From assembly GCA_956465555.1 (NCBI GenBank), contig OY101127.1:682001-746000 (forward strand): a stretch of DNA of 64,000 bases, in the 5' to 3' direction. Source of the stretch: Nitzschia sp. pyKryTriq1. Lineage: Eukaryota > Bacillariophyta > Bacillariophyceae > Bacillariales > Bacillariaceae. Positions within the stretch are counted from its first letter, which is position 1; each line of letters begins with the position of its first letter. The position numbers and the translations under genes were made by a program. Positions 51,804-62,572 of the stretch are shown here, one piece after another. The notes beneath the pieces were generated by a model, which did no database searches, was not told the DNA's origin, and saw only the letters and a list, made by a program, of their open reading frames with translations.

Positions 51804-54556
51804 ATGTCTCTTCGACCTCTACGGGACAGTTCCTCGCGGCACAACAATCTCTCTGCAGGGAGGCGCCAATCCCTTGGAGGGGGGTTGACCAGAGAAAACG
51901 ATCAGTCGCCACAAAAAACCCAGAGAAGTCTACTAGATTCATATGGTTCTCGCGAGAACTTACTTGTCTCGTCTTCAAACGTTACCGGAGCGCCGCCCAG
52001 ACGTCAGTCATTGGGAGGGGGCGCCCTTCGCGGTGAAACACCGCTTCGTGATCGTCGTGCGATGCTGGAAGCGTGGCGCCAAGCTCGAGTGGAAAATAGA
52101 GGTCACGAAGACGTGGACACCAAGAAGCGCTCTCGGGCTGAACCTCCTCCTTTGCCCCCTAGTACTGCTTTCACACCGAGTGGCAGAAAAGTCCAAAGGA
52201 CGCATGATTACTCTCAGGAGAGTGAGCGTCTCTCCCAGCATTCGAGTGGTTGGGACCAAACAATTCAGTATTATGACGATGAAGCGGATAATCAAAGCCG
52301 TGGTAGTAGTCTCCTGACCTCCCGTACTCCAATCAGTCGCAGGGGGAAATTGGGATCTGCCCGACGCCATAGCCTTATGGGGAGGAACATTGGCCAGGCC
52401 ACCGGTAAGTTTGCTGTTGTATCATATTATGGACCATTCTTTGGATGGTTTGGTTTTTCTTGTCCGCTAAATCGTTTTTACTTTATTTGTTTTCAGAGCC
52501 CAGTCTACAAGAACCACTGAGCCAGTTGTCGACTGAAAACGAACTTTACTCTTCCAAGGCAGAAGAAAATGTGGATTCAGTTGAAGATGCTGGCCTGGTA
52601 TCACATATGGAACGCATGAAGCAACGTTTAGAGCAGCTAGAAAAAGAAAAGATCGCTCTTTCAATGTCAAAAGCACCGCTTGAGGCTAGGTTTGCTCAAA
52701 AAGAGGACATCTGGAGCAAGGAAAAAGCCCGCTTGCTGCAAGAAATTGAGTCTTCAAAAGTGTCCCTCCGGGATGCCGATGAAAAGTACAGAGACTTGCA
52801 GGTACAATACGATCAAGCGTATGATGAGTGTATTCAACTTCGTCAGGAAGTGCGAAAGGCGTCCAGTTCCCGAAACACCAATAACGACAACAGCATCTGG
52901 TCTCGACAGCTGCAGAATGATCGCGATCTTGCTGATATCAAAGAGAAGCTTCGCACGGCTGAAGAAGAAATTAACTCTATACGACTTGCCAAGGCTTCAT
53001 TGGAAAAGGAGTTGCATGGAACACGGATCGAACTAAGCTGTCTCGAACGGAATTATGAGGAGCTGAAAGCCGAATACGACGAGCTTACTGCACAAACCTC
53101 CGAAAATAATGAAGCTGAAATAAAGCTCGAGGTCCTCACGGAAGAGCATATCGCGACGTCTGCCGCCTTAAACGCTGTATATGCCGACTTGGATGCTACC
53201 AAAGCACGAGCAGACGCTGCGATGAAAGAAAAGGAAGAAGCACACAAGAAAGATATCGAGCAGCTGCAATTTGATCTCAGCGTCATGAAGACCAGGGCCA
53301 GTAAAGTACAGGTTGACGTTGATGCATTACAGCTGACGAATGAGGATATCGAAGATGAGGCTGTGCTTCGTGCTCGCATTGAAGAGCGCGAAAAAAGGAT
53401 CGCTGAACTGGAGTCTCAATTGCTTCAAGGGGAACAACTCAGGAGGCAAATGCACAATGCGATTCAAGAACTTCGAGGAAACATACGGGTATACGTTCGA
53501 ACGCGGCCGTTTCTACCTGGTGACAAGCAAACAAATGAGTCCCCCGTCGACGTCTCACCTGACGGGGAATCGCTTGCGATCATTGATCGTAGGAATGGGT
53601 CACCACTTGACTTCAAGTTCGACAAGGTTTTCTCACCATCTGCTGGCCAGGAGGTGGTCTTCGATGAAGTGTCTGATTTTGTGCAAAGTGCATTAGATGG
53701 ATATCATGTTTGCCTCTTCTCCTACGGACAAACAGGATCAGGAAAGACGCACACCATGCAAGGATGCGGAAATGGCCCGATGCGTGGGATCATTCCGCGT
53801 GCTGTTCAGAAGATATTGTGCCAGGCTCGGTTGTTGACGCAACAGAAGTGGAATTTTGCTATTACAGCCTCGTTCCTTGAGATCTACAACGAGGATCTCA
53901 AGGATCTTCTCGTTTCGATGAGAGGGGGCACGTCCTCTCACTCAAAAGGTAGCGAGAAGCTCTCGATCAAACGGAACCATGAAGGAAAGAGTTACGTAGA
54001 TGGTCTTTCTTCAATTCCAATCGACACCCAAGATGAAACCATCGGCATGGAGCAACTCGAGGAGCTGATGAAAGTAGCAGCCCGATCGAGGTCAGTTGCG
54101 AGCACAAAAATGAATTCACAGAGTTCAAGAAGTCATTCTGTGTTCATGCTCCACTTAAATGGTTACAATGAGGACAGTGGCGCAACTGTGAACGGTGCAC
54201 TCAATCTATGCGATTTAGCAGGAAGTGAAAGACTGGATCGCAGCGGGGCGGGTGCAGATGCTGCCAGATTGAAAGAGACGCAATCAATTAACAAGAGTCT
54301 CAGCTGTCTAGGTGATGTGTTCAATGCTCTGGCGACTGGGGCGTCGCATGTGCCGTACCGGAATTCGAAATTGACATATTTGCTGCAAGATTGTTTGAGC
54401 GGTGATGGCAAAGCTCTCATGTTTGTCAACTTGAGTCCAACGACCGCAAGTAGTAACGAGAGTTTATGTTCATTGAGATTTGCGCAACGTGTCAATCAAG
54501 TGGAATTGGGGAAGGCCACCAAACATGTTCATTATTCGGGTAAGAGCAAGCGCTAG
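51804..54556 (+). CDS. Kinesin-14-type C-terminal motor protein
   Basis: Exons 51804-52404 and 52497-54556 (intron 92 bp, phase 1), 886 aa. Kinesin-14s are minus-end-directed motors used in spindle organisation. Layout: a basic, Ser/Arg-rich tail (residues 1-200, with two RRQSLGGG motifs at about 20 and 67 and a nuclear-signal-like TKKRSR), a coiled-coil stalk (about 220-515), and the motor at the C-terminus (about 525-880). The neck and first strand ELRGNIRVYVRTRPF are diagnostic of the kinesin-14 order. Motor motifs: SYGQTGSGKTHTM (P-loop), NSQSSRSHSVF (switch I), DLAGSERL (switch II), VPYRNSKLTYLLQDCLSG. All are intact. The tail is the likely microtubule-binding or regulatory site; the duplicated RRQSLGGG looks like a basophilic-kinase phosphorylation site. 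Confidence 0.95.
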
Positions 54557-55128
54557 ATTATTGCGAACAGGGAAATTTCCCTACTAATTGATAGTGAGAA
54601 ATGGAGCCAGTAGATCAACAGGAGTACCAGAAACAAAACACACAGAGTAAGCGATAAATAACGCCGCCCACCAAGAAGAAGTGCAGTCCTCTAATTGGTA
54701 CTGTAGCGCTTCGATGTTATGCACTCTTTGTACCGGTGTTTCTCTGTAGACTAGAGTGAAAAGAAATGTCCAGTGCAGTGCTGTACTGTGCAGTAAGACG
54801 ACCATGCAAGCACGCACTCAGTTCTGTTTGATCATGCCTGCACGTACAGTACTTATTGGGTCCTCCGTATCCCAAGCACACGTCTTTTCAGTACTCGTAG
54901 CGTTGTCGAGGACCGTACTAGTACTGTACCGGTAATATACTTTTATGCTGATGAACTAACAGTGCAGTATGATGGTGACATGGCAGCAGTACTACGAGCA
55001 ACCTCGTACCCGACAAAACAATAACTCTCTATTGGATATCGTTTACTTGCGCTGGTACGAGTAACGTCGTACCCAACAAAACAATAACTCTCTATTGGAT
55101 ATCGTTTACTTGTACTTTCTCGGGAGCC
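54557..55128. other. Convergent spacer with 63-bp tandem duplication
   Basis: 570 bp between the kinesin stop and the 3' end of the next gene. Positions 54993-55055 and 55056-55118 are two copies of a 63-bp unit (TACGAG...CGTACCC, then ACAATAACTCTCTATTGGAT) with about five differences. A GTAC/ACCGGTA patch lies at 54909-54935. Confidence 0.7.
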
Positions 55129-56337
55129 CTATTGCAGCCAGTCTGAGCTTGTTAGCTGGTCGTTTGGTGAACAAAACAAATGTTCATAAAAAAGTACCAA
55201 CGTTTCAACAGACTCTTTCGAAGCTCGTGAGTCGTCCCCGATGGAAGAATTGTCAGCAGAAAAGAAAGATCGATCCTCATACACATTTGACATCGTGCTG
55301 CATTCATCTGGTGCTTTTCGGTGGTTCGATGCTACCTTGTCCGTGGTGGCTTCTCTACCGTGGACGAAAAAAAGGTAGTTCTGTGGCACAGTTTGTTCAT
55401 GTGTCAGATTTCCTGAGCACACGGTTGGTACGCAAGCGAGTGTTCGACTACTAGGTGTCTGTTCATGCTTGTGCGAACGAGGCAGGATAAATCTGGTTTC
55501 CCTTGTTTCGCGATTGTACCAGTATGTCTCGTCTTGAACTTCCCTTCTCAGGATGGATTGAGACTGCTTATGAGTGATCCGTGGAGAGGCAGTGGACAAC
55601 GACTCAGCCCCTGCACACAACGCGTCAGGACGGATTGTCGTCTCAGTCGAACAAGGTTCCCGTTTGTCGACATCCACATTGCTTGAAGTACCGGTACAGA
55701 ACCCCCCCTGAACGTAATCGTCCCAGCGATTACTTGCGGTCGACTCGTCCCCCCCTGAAAATTGCAACGCAGTATGAGACAAGTCAGAGGGCTTCTTGCG
55801 ATGAACTATTCGGTACTGATCAATATGAAGATCGTGCCCTCCCACCAAATGATTGCCTATCGTCGTCTTGTTTCCCTTTGATATTTCGCGAGGACACAAC
55901 GAGTTGTTGATCTGCTGCAATTCGAAGGCGTCTTCGTTTGTTTCAACGCTAACGGTCACGGTACTGTCGGCAACGAAACCTTCCGCTTCAAGTGAAACTA
56001 CGGCGTGCTCAAGGCTCCACTTTGCAAGAGATTTGAAAGCCAAGTCGTCCATTCCAGGGCGAACGACAGCGACAAACGGTTTGCGAGAAGCCCTCGTAAA
56101 GCTATTTTTACGAAAAAGGTGCGGGGCGGATTGTAATGATGATTTTATCTGTGTCGTCTCTGCCTCCACCGCTTTTGGGGACACGCTCGACCAGGTATCA
56201 TCAGAACTCTGCGATGCGTCGGCATCATCATCGATCGGGTGAAGCAAAACACGAGGATCGCTGTCTTCCTCTACGAGCACTCCCCTGCACACAAGCTTCT
56301 TCAGAGCTTCCATATCGTACGTAGTTCTTGTGCTCAT
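55129..56337 (-). CDS. Hypothetical protein with a WW-like motif
   Basis: 402 aa, single exon, ATG 56337. N-terminal residues 1-60 are acidic (VLVEEDSDPRVLLHPIDDDA). A basic, ordered-looking part (FRKNSFTRASRKPFVAVVRP, then FKSLAKWSLEHAVVSLEAEG) follows. Near residue 275 the stretch DETYWYNRETRETRF resembles the second half of a WW domain (Y-Y/W-x-N-x-x-T), but the first Trp and the final Pro are not where a WW domain needs them. The remainder is Ser/Thr-rich and looks disordered. No family recognised. Codon use and the long open frame support a real gene; the opposite strand is not open throughout. Confidence 0.65.
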   Translation of the reverse strand: MSTRTTYDMEALKKLVCRGVLVEEDSDPRVLLHPIDDDADASQSSDDTWSSVSPKAVEAETTQIKSSLQSAPHLFRKNSFTRASRKPFVAVVRPGMDDLAFKSLAKWSLEHAVVSLEAEGFVADSTVTVSVETNEDAFELQQINNSLCPREISKGNKTTIGNHLVGGHDLHIDQYRIVHRKKPSDLSHTALQFSGGDESTASNRWDDYVQGGFCTGTSSNVDVDKREPCSTETTIRPDALCAGAESLSTASPRITHKQSQSILRREVQDETYWYNRETRETRFILPRSHKHEQTPSSRTLACVPTVCSGNLTHEQTVPQNYLFFVHGREATTDKVASNHRKAPDECSTMSNVYEDRSFFSADNSSIGDDSRASKESVETLVLFYEHLFCSPNDQLTSSDWLQ

Positions 56338-56934
56338 CGGCGAAGCTGGAATGAAGTGCCGGTAGACTAGAAATTAGTGCAGTGCGGTATCGGTACCAGG
56401 TACAGTACCGTAGCGTGATGAGTGATGAGATGAGATGAGATGACACTGTACAGTATGTATGGTACTCGTACAGTAGAAAAAATAAATGACAGTGTAGCTT
56501 TCCCGCACGCTCTCTACTCTAATACTAGTAGTAGAGCTCTACTAACCAGCAGAGGGAGCATGCTCTCTCTACGAGTACGTGTACTGTACGAACAGTGGTA
56601 TCTTCTGCCCACCCGGCTACAGTATGTTAGCGTACGGTTCAGCAGTGTATTTTTCACCGCTTGTTTTCAAATCAAATCGCTCGTCCTGGTACTGTACCTG
56701 GTACCGGTACGGGCGGCACCGCCGGTAAAATAGTTTTTGAAATTGCTGTGAATTAAAATTGCAGCGAGCCCGTCAGCCCTGCTTTGACGATATTTTTTAC
56801 TACAGGTATGTACTGTACCGGCACCGGTACAAGTACTGTACAGTACGTGTACCGTACAGCAGCGCTAGCTGGGGGGTGACATACAGGTGACAGCAATTAA
56901 TCTCTGCTTTGATCTCGATGGAAATCTACCGGTA
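56338..56934. other. GTAC-rich spacer
   Basis: About 600 bp upstream of the hypothetical gene with three GTAC/ACCGGT clusters (56391-56415, 56690-56716, 56804-56860). No gene. Confidence 0.5.
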
Positions 56935-57057
56935 GACTAAGACTACACTACTTGTACCGGACAGACAAAGGAGACCATGGGGCATTCATTATTGAGATCT
57001 GAGGCAAGAAATCCGCGCAGCCTCCGCGCGAGTTCTTGCCCCAGGCAACCCTTTTCG

Positions 57058-57123
57058 CTCTTAATAACGCCGTTATTAAGAGGCCAGGCAGTACTTATGG
57101 CAAAATAACTTCCGTTATTTTGC
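57058..57123. repeat. Twin hairpins with related cores
   Basis: 57058-57082: CTCTTAATAACG / CGTTATTAAGAG, 12-bp arms and a 1-bp centre. 57100-57123: GCAAAATAAC / GTTATTTTGC, 10-bp arms and a 4-bp loop. Both have AATAAC/GTTATT cores. A third, looser stem (GGCAAGAA / TTCTTGCC with an inner CGCGC/GCGCG) lies at 57003-57040. Confidence 0.8.
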
Positions 57124-57523
57124 TCGAAAGACCTATTCGACTGTTTCTCTACTCTAGCGATGCGGACGAATTTGCGTTCGCGCCCATCACACAGAACTGG
57201 CTGGAAGAAGCCTGGATTCAGGCCAAAAGCCGTTGTCAATAGTACCCGCTTGTTTGCTTTTCTCACCTACCAAGCTTTCAGAGAGCAACGAAAGCGAGGA
57301 GGAAAGACATCAGGTGTGTGGTTTTTGCAAAAAAGAGGGTCCAAAAAACCCCGTACAGTGCTGACGAAAGCGAGGAGGAAAGACATCAGGTGTGTGGTTT
57401 TTGCAAAAAAGAGGGTCCAAAAAACCCCGTACAGTGCTGTAGAACTTGGTACAAACAGGACTTTTCCATTTTTCCTGTAGCTTTTACAGACCTTTTCTAC
57501 CAGAAGGCGATTCGGAATGTATA

Positions 57524-58411
57524 TGCCTGCACACCCGAAAAACACACAAAATTGCACGAATTCGAGTGTTCCTAAAGCGCTACTGGTACAAGCTCTACGA
57601 GCAAAAATTCACGTTTATGGTGCTAACAGCACGGCATGGGAGCTCATTTATGATGGAAGAAGCCTGGATTCAGGCCAAAAGCCGTAAGACTAGCACTGGT
57701 GTGTCGCCGAGGGGCTAAGGGTCTAGATTATGTTGTTGTTTTCTAAAACAAGGCCACCACAGTAGCAAACAAACGTCCAGCTCGACGATTCCGTGGCTTG
57801 TAGACACCTCCAATGACTTTGCCTGCACACCCGAAAAACACACAAAATTGCACGAATTCGAGTGTTCCTAAAGCGCTACTGGTACAAGCTCTACGAGCAA
57901 AAATTCACGTTTATGGTGCTAACAGCACGGCATGGGAGCTCATTTATGATGGAAGAAGCCTGGATTCAGGCCAAAAGCCGTAAGACTAGCACTGGTGTGT
58001 CGCCGAGGGGCTAAGGGTCTAGATTATGTTGTTGTTTTCTAAAACAAGGCCACCACAGTAGCAAACAAACGTCCAGCTCGACGATTCCGTGGCTTGTAGA
58101 CACCTCCAATGACTTTGCCTGCACACCCGAAAAACACACAAAATTGCACGAATTCGAGTGTTCCTAAAGCGCTACTGGTACAAGCTCTACGAGCAAAAAT
58201 TCACGTTTATGGTGCTAACAGCACGGCATGGGAGCTCATTTATGATGGAAGAAGCCTGGATTCAGGCCAAAAGCCGTAAGACTAGCACTGGTGTGTCGCC
58301 GAGGGGCTAAGGGTCTAGATTATGTTGTTGTTTTCTAAAACAAGGCCACCACAGTAGCAAACAAACGTCCAGCTCGACGATTCCGTGGCTTGTAGACACC
58401 TCCAATGACTT
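57524..58411. repeat. Three tandem 296-bp units
   Basis: Units start at 57524, 57820 and 58116, each opening TGCCTGCACACCCGAAAAAC. By eye the copies are identical throughout, meaning a very recent expansion or ongoing homogenisation. Confidence 0.92.
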
Positions 58412-58422
58412 CTACATGTTGT

Positions 58423-58952
58423 CCTGGAATGAAAGACATGACGATGGTTGATTGTTTTGTGTTGGCGTGTTTGTGTGGGTCTCGCAAGTGGTGGGTGGGT
58501 GGCAGGCTGGCTCAAGTGGGTGGCAGGCTGGCTTGCATGACATCAACCCCACATAAGCCCCTTCGCGGAATCATTTCAACACGGTGTATCGCGTGGCCCA
58601 GCACGTTATTTAGTCCAAGGGCATTCGAGGCAAGAACTGCTTGCCTGGGCGCGCAGCGCCCGTGCTTCTACTGCATACTGGAGTCTGCCTGGAATGAAAG
58701 ACATGACGATGGTTGATTGTTTTGTGTTGGCGTGTTTGTGTGGGTCTCGCAAGTGGTGGGTGGGTGGCAGGCTGGCTCAAGTGGGTGGCAGGCTGGCTTG
58801 CATGACATCAACCCCACATAAGCCCCTTCGCGGAATCATTTCAACACGGTGTATCGCGTGGCCCAGCACGTTATTTAGTCCAAGGGCATTCGAGGCAAGA
58901 ACTGCTTGCCTGGGCGCGCAGCGCCCGTGCTTCTACTGCATACTGGAGTCTG
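58423..58952. repeat. Two tandem 265-bp units
   Basis: Units at 58423-58687 and 58688-58952, each opening CCTGGAATGAAAGACATGAC, apparently identical. Each unit holds the palindromes AGGCAAGAACTGCTTGCCT and GGGCGCGCAGCGCCC and a GTGGGTGGCAGGCTGGCT internal duplication. Confidence 0.92.
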
Positions 58953-59027
58953 CCTAAGGGTAAATAATACACCATTATTTTCCTTCATTCGCCGTCGGTG
59001 CGTCGCGCACCCATCGCACACGCTGCG

Positions 59028-59100
59028 CCACCGGTACATGACGACGACGACGATGACGACGACGACCGGTACCTGGTACTTTACACTGTACTGTGCACAA
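59028..59100. repeat. GTAC island with GAC microsatellite
   Basis: A GAC/GACGAC run (59040-59065) with flanking ACCGGTAC and GGTACTTTACACTGTACTG, about 140 bp 5' of the next gene. Confidence 0.6.
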
Positions 59101-59236
59101 GTATCGTCCAAGCATGCAGCGAACAAGTGCCGTCTAATTTACAGTAGCTACGCGCGACCTCGCCATCGATAGACATTACAGTATTTGATACGTCTGCCTT
59201 TTTTGTCTTGTAATTATTATCGATTGATCTATTGTC

Positions 59237-60073
59237 ATGGCGACGCCCCAGAAGCAAGATTATTCATCGTCCGTCACAACTCGCGACAGAGCCTGTGCTG
59301 TTTTTGCCCGTGCCGCTCTCTTTCCGATGAGCGTTGACTGGTCGGGCAAACATCATGCAATCAGGCCTGCTCTCCAAGCTCTAGATTTGGTGCGGGATAA
59401 TGTCATAAAAGCAGACAACTTGCCTTTCTCAAAGCTTTTCCCAAGGCACGTGATTGTTGTTCCCTCACCTTCTGGAGGGATGCAATGGAATGGCCAACCC
59501 GACATTGTAGATTCATCTGTTGAAGTTATACCGAACAAGCTCACTGTGAGGTGTATGGAGTGCGGAACCCAGAGGACGAAAGGAGAGAATTCTTTTGCGC
59601 AAAACAAAGTGGACAAAATTGCGAAGAACGTTTATTATGAAATTGTTTTGTGCACAGATCGTTTATTGCAAAGTGATTATGACAAGGTTAGCGATCCAAC
59701 TTTGCTGGAACAACGCCGTGATCTACCTCCGCGTTCCTTGAAAAAGATAGAAGAGGAACTTGCACATCAAATCACAAAATTTCACCAACAATCAATATTC
59801 GACAAGAATTCACAGCTATCCGCTTGTGAAAGGCTGGCCACGTTCGAGCTGCATGCGGCTCGAATGGCTGAATGCCTCTATCGGAAAGAGGGAAGTGAAA
59901 TCCACCGCGGTTCCGCTTTACGTCCTTTGGGCTTCTCACTCCTACCTCGATCCATGCAAGAGGATTTTCGGAATAGATGTGCGCGTGCTGTGGCAGAGGA
60001 AGCGACTTCGCGGCAGTTTGGGAAGGAGGGAAAGCAATGTGTTGCTGCAGTGCTCGGGAAGTCTTCGTTGTAG
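59237..60073 (+). CDS. ATP23-like (M76-type) protein without the HExxH motif
   Basis: 278 aa, single exon. ATP23 is a mitochondrial intermembrane-space metalloprotease and ATP synthase assembly factor. The second half follows the M76 pattern: YEIVLCTDRLLQSDYDK, then DLPPRSLKKIEEELAHQ, then LSACERLATFELHAARMAEC (family AC-x-EIRA-x-x-x-x-x-C) and a last segment MQEDFRNRCARAVAEEATSR that fits the closing Cys-rich helix. Where the family has the zinc motif HExxH this protein reads HQITKFH (H177, Q178), so the catalytic Glu and second His are absent from their places. The N-terminal half (with VRCMECG) has no assigned domain. Either a non-proteolytic paralogue or a relative with a different active site. 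Family assignment is moderate; function open. Confidence 0.6.
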   Translation: MATPQKQDYSSSVTTRDRACAVFARAALFPMSVDWSGKHHAIRPALQALDLVRDNVIKADNLPFSKLFPRHVIVVPSPSGGMQWNGQPDIVDSSVEVIPNKLTVRCMECGTQRTKGENSFAQNKVDKIAKNVYYEIVLCTDRLLQSDYDKVSDPTLLEQRRDLPPRSLKKIEEELAHQITKFHQQSIFDKNSQLSACERLATFELHAARMAECLYRKEGSEIHRGSALRPLGFSLLPRSMQEDFRNRCARAVAEEATSRQFGKEGKQCVAAVLGKSSL

Positions 60074-60283
60074 AATGCTCTCACGCTCCCTTTTTACTAC
60101 GGTATCGAACTCTGGAGGTCTGACAAATAATCATCCGATTATTCGTCACCCTACAAGACTTCCTGGACCTCCATTTCTGATATCACTGTAAGAAGCTTCA
60201 ATCTGGGTCGAAGATTTACAGGTACGTGCCGTAGTGCATAGACGAGTACTTGTAAATTAGATCGTGTAACCCAACTACTGCTC

Positions 60284-61210
60284 TTAGTATCTTCCAAGTA
60301 CCAACGACAACTACCCCAAGCAGTCCGAGCATTCTGCTCCAAACACGACGCCCCAAACAACTTTACCTCAGCTTTTATCATTGCCATTGAAGATAACCTA
60401 CGACAAAAGCAACCCCTTCAAGAACTACACACACCAGACGATCTACACCCAGTCATCCGGAGCCAATCCGAAATTGGATGGAACCTCTTCGCCAAAGGAT
60501 TCTTGGCCATCGAATGGACACAATATCTACACCAAGAACAACGCAAGCGCCACGACCATCCCAAAACATTCGACACCGGAGTTTTCATGACCGGCCTTTT
60601 CAAAACAATATGGACAAGTCGTAGCACTCTGTGGACTAACCATCTGAACGATGCGCATCGGAAAGCTGATAACATCCCATCCCCGGAGAAGCGACTCGAA
60701 ATGCAGACCAAGATACGAATGCTCCACCAACGCCGCCAAAACTGCCTAGCAGCGCATAGAGAACGATACTTCCACGATGACCTCGACGACTACCTTGCCC
60801 AAGCGACCAACTCTCAAATGGAAACCTATATCACCAACTACGAACCCAGAATATATGACAGCATCAAACAGTCTCAGAACAACGATACCCTATCCAGGAT
60901 CCTGGCACACAACGGCTTCACAAGAACCGCACCATCAGGCACTAACAGACCCCGATCCCTGGCCAACAGTGATGTACCAATACACCCCAAACATTCACGA
61001 TGGCGACCAACATCTACTATTGTGGATCGATTCTGCAATTTCTTCAAACCCACCCAAACTACACAAACCAACTAACCTCACTTCCCTCAGCACACTAACC
61101 GTGACGTCCCTGTCACCCCCGGGTTGTTAACGCCTCCCCGTAGATCACTGCGAATGTCCACTCCTCTGGGAGTGGCTACCAAAGGACTACGTAAGATAGA
61201 TATTCATATT
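60284..61210 (+). mobile_element. Retroelement fragment, copy 2
   Basis: The frame from about 60284 to 61075 matches copy 1 at 12033-12615 and reaches further upstream (AVRAFCSKHDAPNNFTSAFI, then DDLHPVIRSQSEIGWNLFAK), without its own start. A non-coding tail follows to the repeated CATATTGCTATTGCTA end near 61205; the tail contains the short hairpin CCACTCC/GGAGTGG. The element is broken: no reverse transcriptase, nuclease or complete upstream part is present. The similarity between copies (perhaps 85% at protein level by eye) suggests two separate, fairly old insertions. Confidence 0.65.
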
Positions 61211-61443
61211 GCTATTGCTACTGCTCTTATACTCTGCTCGGATTTCACTACGCGAACTTCGTTGAAGCTTAGTAGAGACAACCAAATGTGAATGATATTA
61301 TTATAATCTGCATAAAACTAACATCCATGACCGGCAAATATCCAGATCGCCACCGGAAGCTACGAGCCACGAACTAAACAAATGTCTTCTTTCAAGATGA
61401 TGGAGCGCTGAGCCAATGTTCCTATAGGGAGAGGAAAATGGGC
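61211..61443. other. 3' spacer of Rab1
   Basis: 230 bp of AT-rich sequence between the retroelement end and the Rab1 stop; nothing else visible. Confidence 0.4.
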
Positions 61444-62572
61444 TTAGCAACAACCCTGGTTTTGCTTTACTTGTTGTCCTCGAAGAGGGAGTCCACCCTT
61501 TGGTCCACCAGCCGCCGCTGTGGGCTGAGTCTTCATTCGGGCTTTGATTTGACTAGCCATGGTGAGGAAAGCCTGTTCAACGTTGGTAGAAGTCTTCGCA
61601 GAAGTTTCAAGGAATTCGATTCCCAGGCTGTCGGCAAATTCCTTGCCCTGTTCAGTGGACACAACACGTTTCCCGGACAAATCGGATTTATTTCCCACCA
61701 GAAGCTTGTTCACGTTCTCCGCCGCATAGCGATCGATCTCGTGCAGCCACTGCTTTACATTGTTGAAAGATTCCTGATCCGTGACGTCGTAAACAACGAT
61801 GATTCCGTGGGCACCGCGATAGTATGAGGAGGTGATAGTTCGGAAGCGCTCTTGTCCAGCTGTATCCCAAATCTGAAGCTTAATGGTTTTCCCGTCGAGC
61901 TCAATGGTGCGAATTTTCTACCAGTGTCAAGGCGTGGGAATTGAGCAGGATAAGTACTACGAGAACAAAACAATCAACGGAAATTCACGGGCTCAACTTA
62001 CGAAGTCAACACCAATGGTGGAAATGTAAGATTCAGTGTAGGTATCATCAGCAAATCGAAGCAAAAGACAAGATTTTCCGACACCGGAGTCACCGATAAG
62101 CAAGAGCTTGAACAGATAATCGCTGCAAGAGAACAGAAGGAAAAAACCTGTCAGAATCCATCGTCGAGCTAAGGAATTTCAATTTGAAACAAAGCACACA
62201 GTCATCGTCAGGGGCAGGGTACTCCAGCCTCCCCGCATCCTTGCGAAGACAGCGAGGCAGGGCGAGTATATTGCGTCTTATGCTGGGGCATCAACCAGAG
62301 AAACACCTTCGCAAAGAACAACTAACGACCAGGTTGCATGAAGAACATCAATCAAGAAGAGAGGAAAGTTTCCGCTACTTCTACGGAAGGTAGGCTAAAA
62401 ATTTCGACAAGCCAGAACTCCGCGCTGTTCGTGCCTCGTTCTCGAGATTGCGACCATGGTTCATTTTGGATTCCGACGATACAGTGACCGCCCTTGATTT
62501 GCTATTTCACCGTTGATATCAAATTTATTGATAACACCTTGATGAAAGACTAACTTACTATTCTGGGTTCAT
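61444..62572 (-). CDS. RAB1: Rab1/YPT1 small GTPase
   Basis: Exons 62572-62559 (only 14 nt, MNPE plus two bases), 62122-62002 and 61917-61444; introns 436 and 84 bp; 202 aa. Rab1 controls ER-to-Golgi traffic. All GTPase boxes are present: GDSGVGKS (P-loop), switch [35 protein letters not shown] (Rab-specific switch II), VGNKSDL (G4) and ETSAKTS (G5). The end NQGCC is the double-Cys geranylgeranylation signal. The micro-exon is supported by [20 protein letters not shown], the standard Rab1 N-terminus, and by exact phases at every joint. The first intron is the longest found in this window and could hold regulatory sequence. A GTAC island lies just upstream (62676-62830). Confidence 0.96.

Larger units (their letters stand above)
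56935..58955. repeat. Compound tandem-repeat cluster
   Basis: About 2 kb of stacked repeats: three hairpins at 57003-57123, two 76-bp units (57289-57439), three identical 296-bp units (57524-58411) and two identical 265-bp units (58423-58952). The word GAAGAAGCCTGGATTCAGGC recurs in each 296-bp unit and also before them at about 57206, so the array grew from an older sequence. Short open frames run through it, one with CGFCKKEGPKNPVQC, but none is a convincing gene. Confidence 0.8.

Noticed and set aside
55270-55300. Second bidirectional gene opposite the hypothetical protein at 55129-56337
   Set aside because: Plus-strand frames there are short, overlap one another and lack any domain.
57524-58411. 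296-bp array as a CRISPR array
   Set aside because: Units are contiguous identical tandem copies with no variable spacers, and this is a eukaryotic nuclear sequence.
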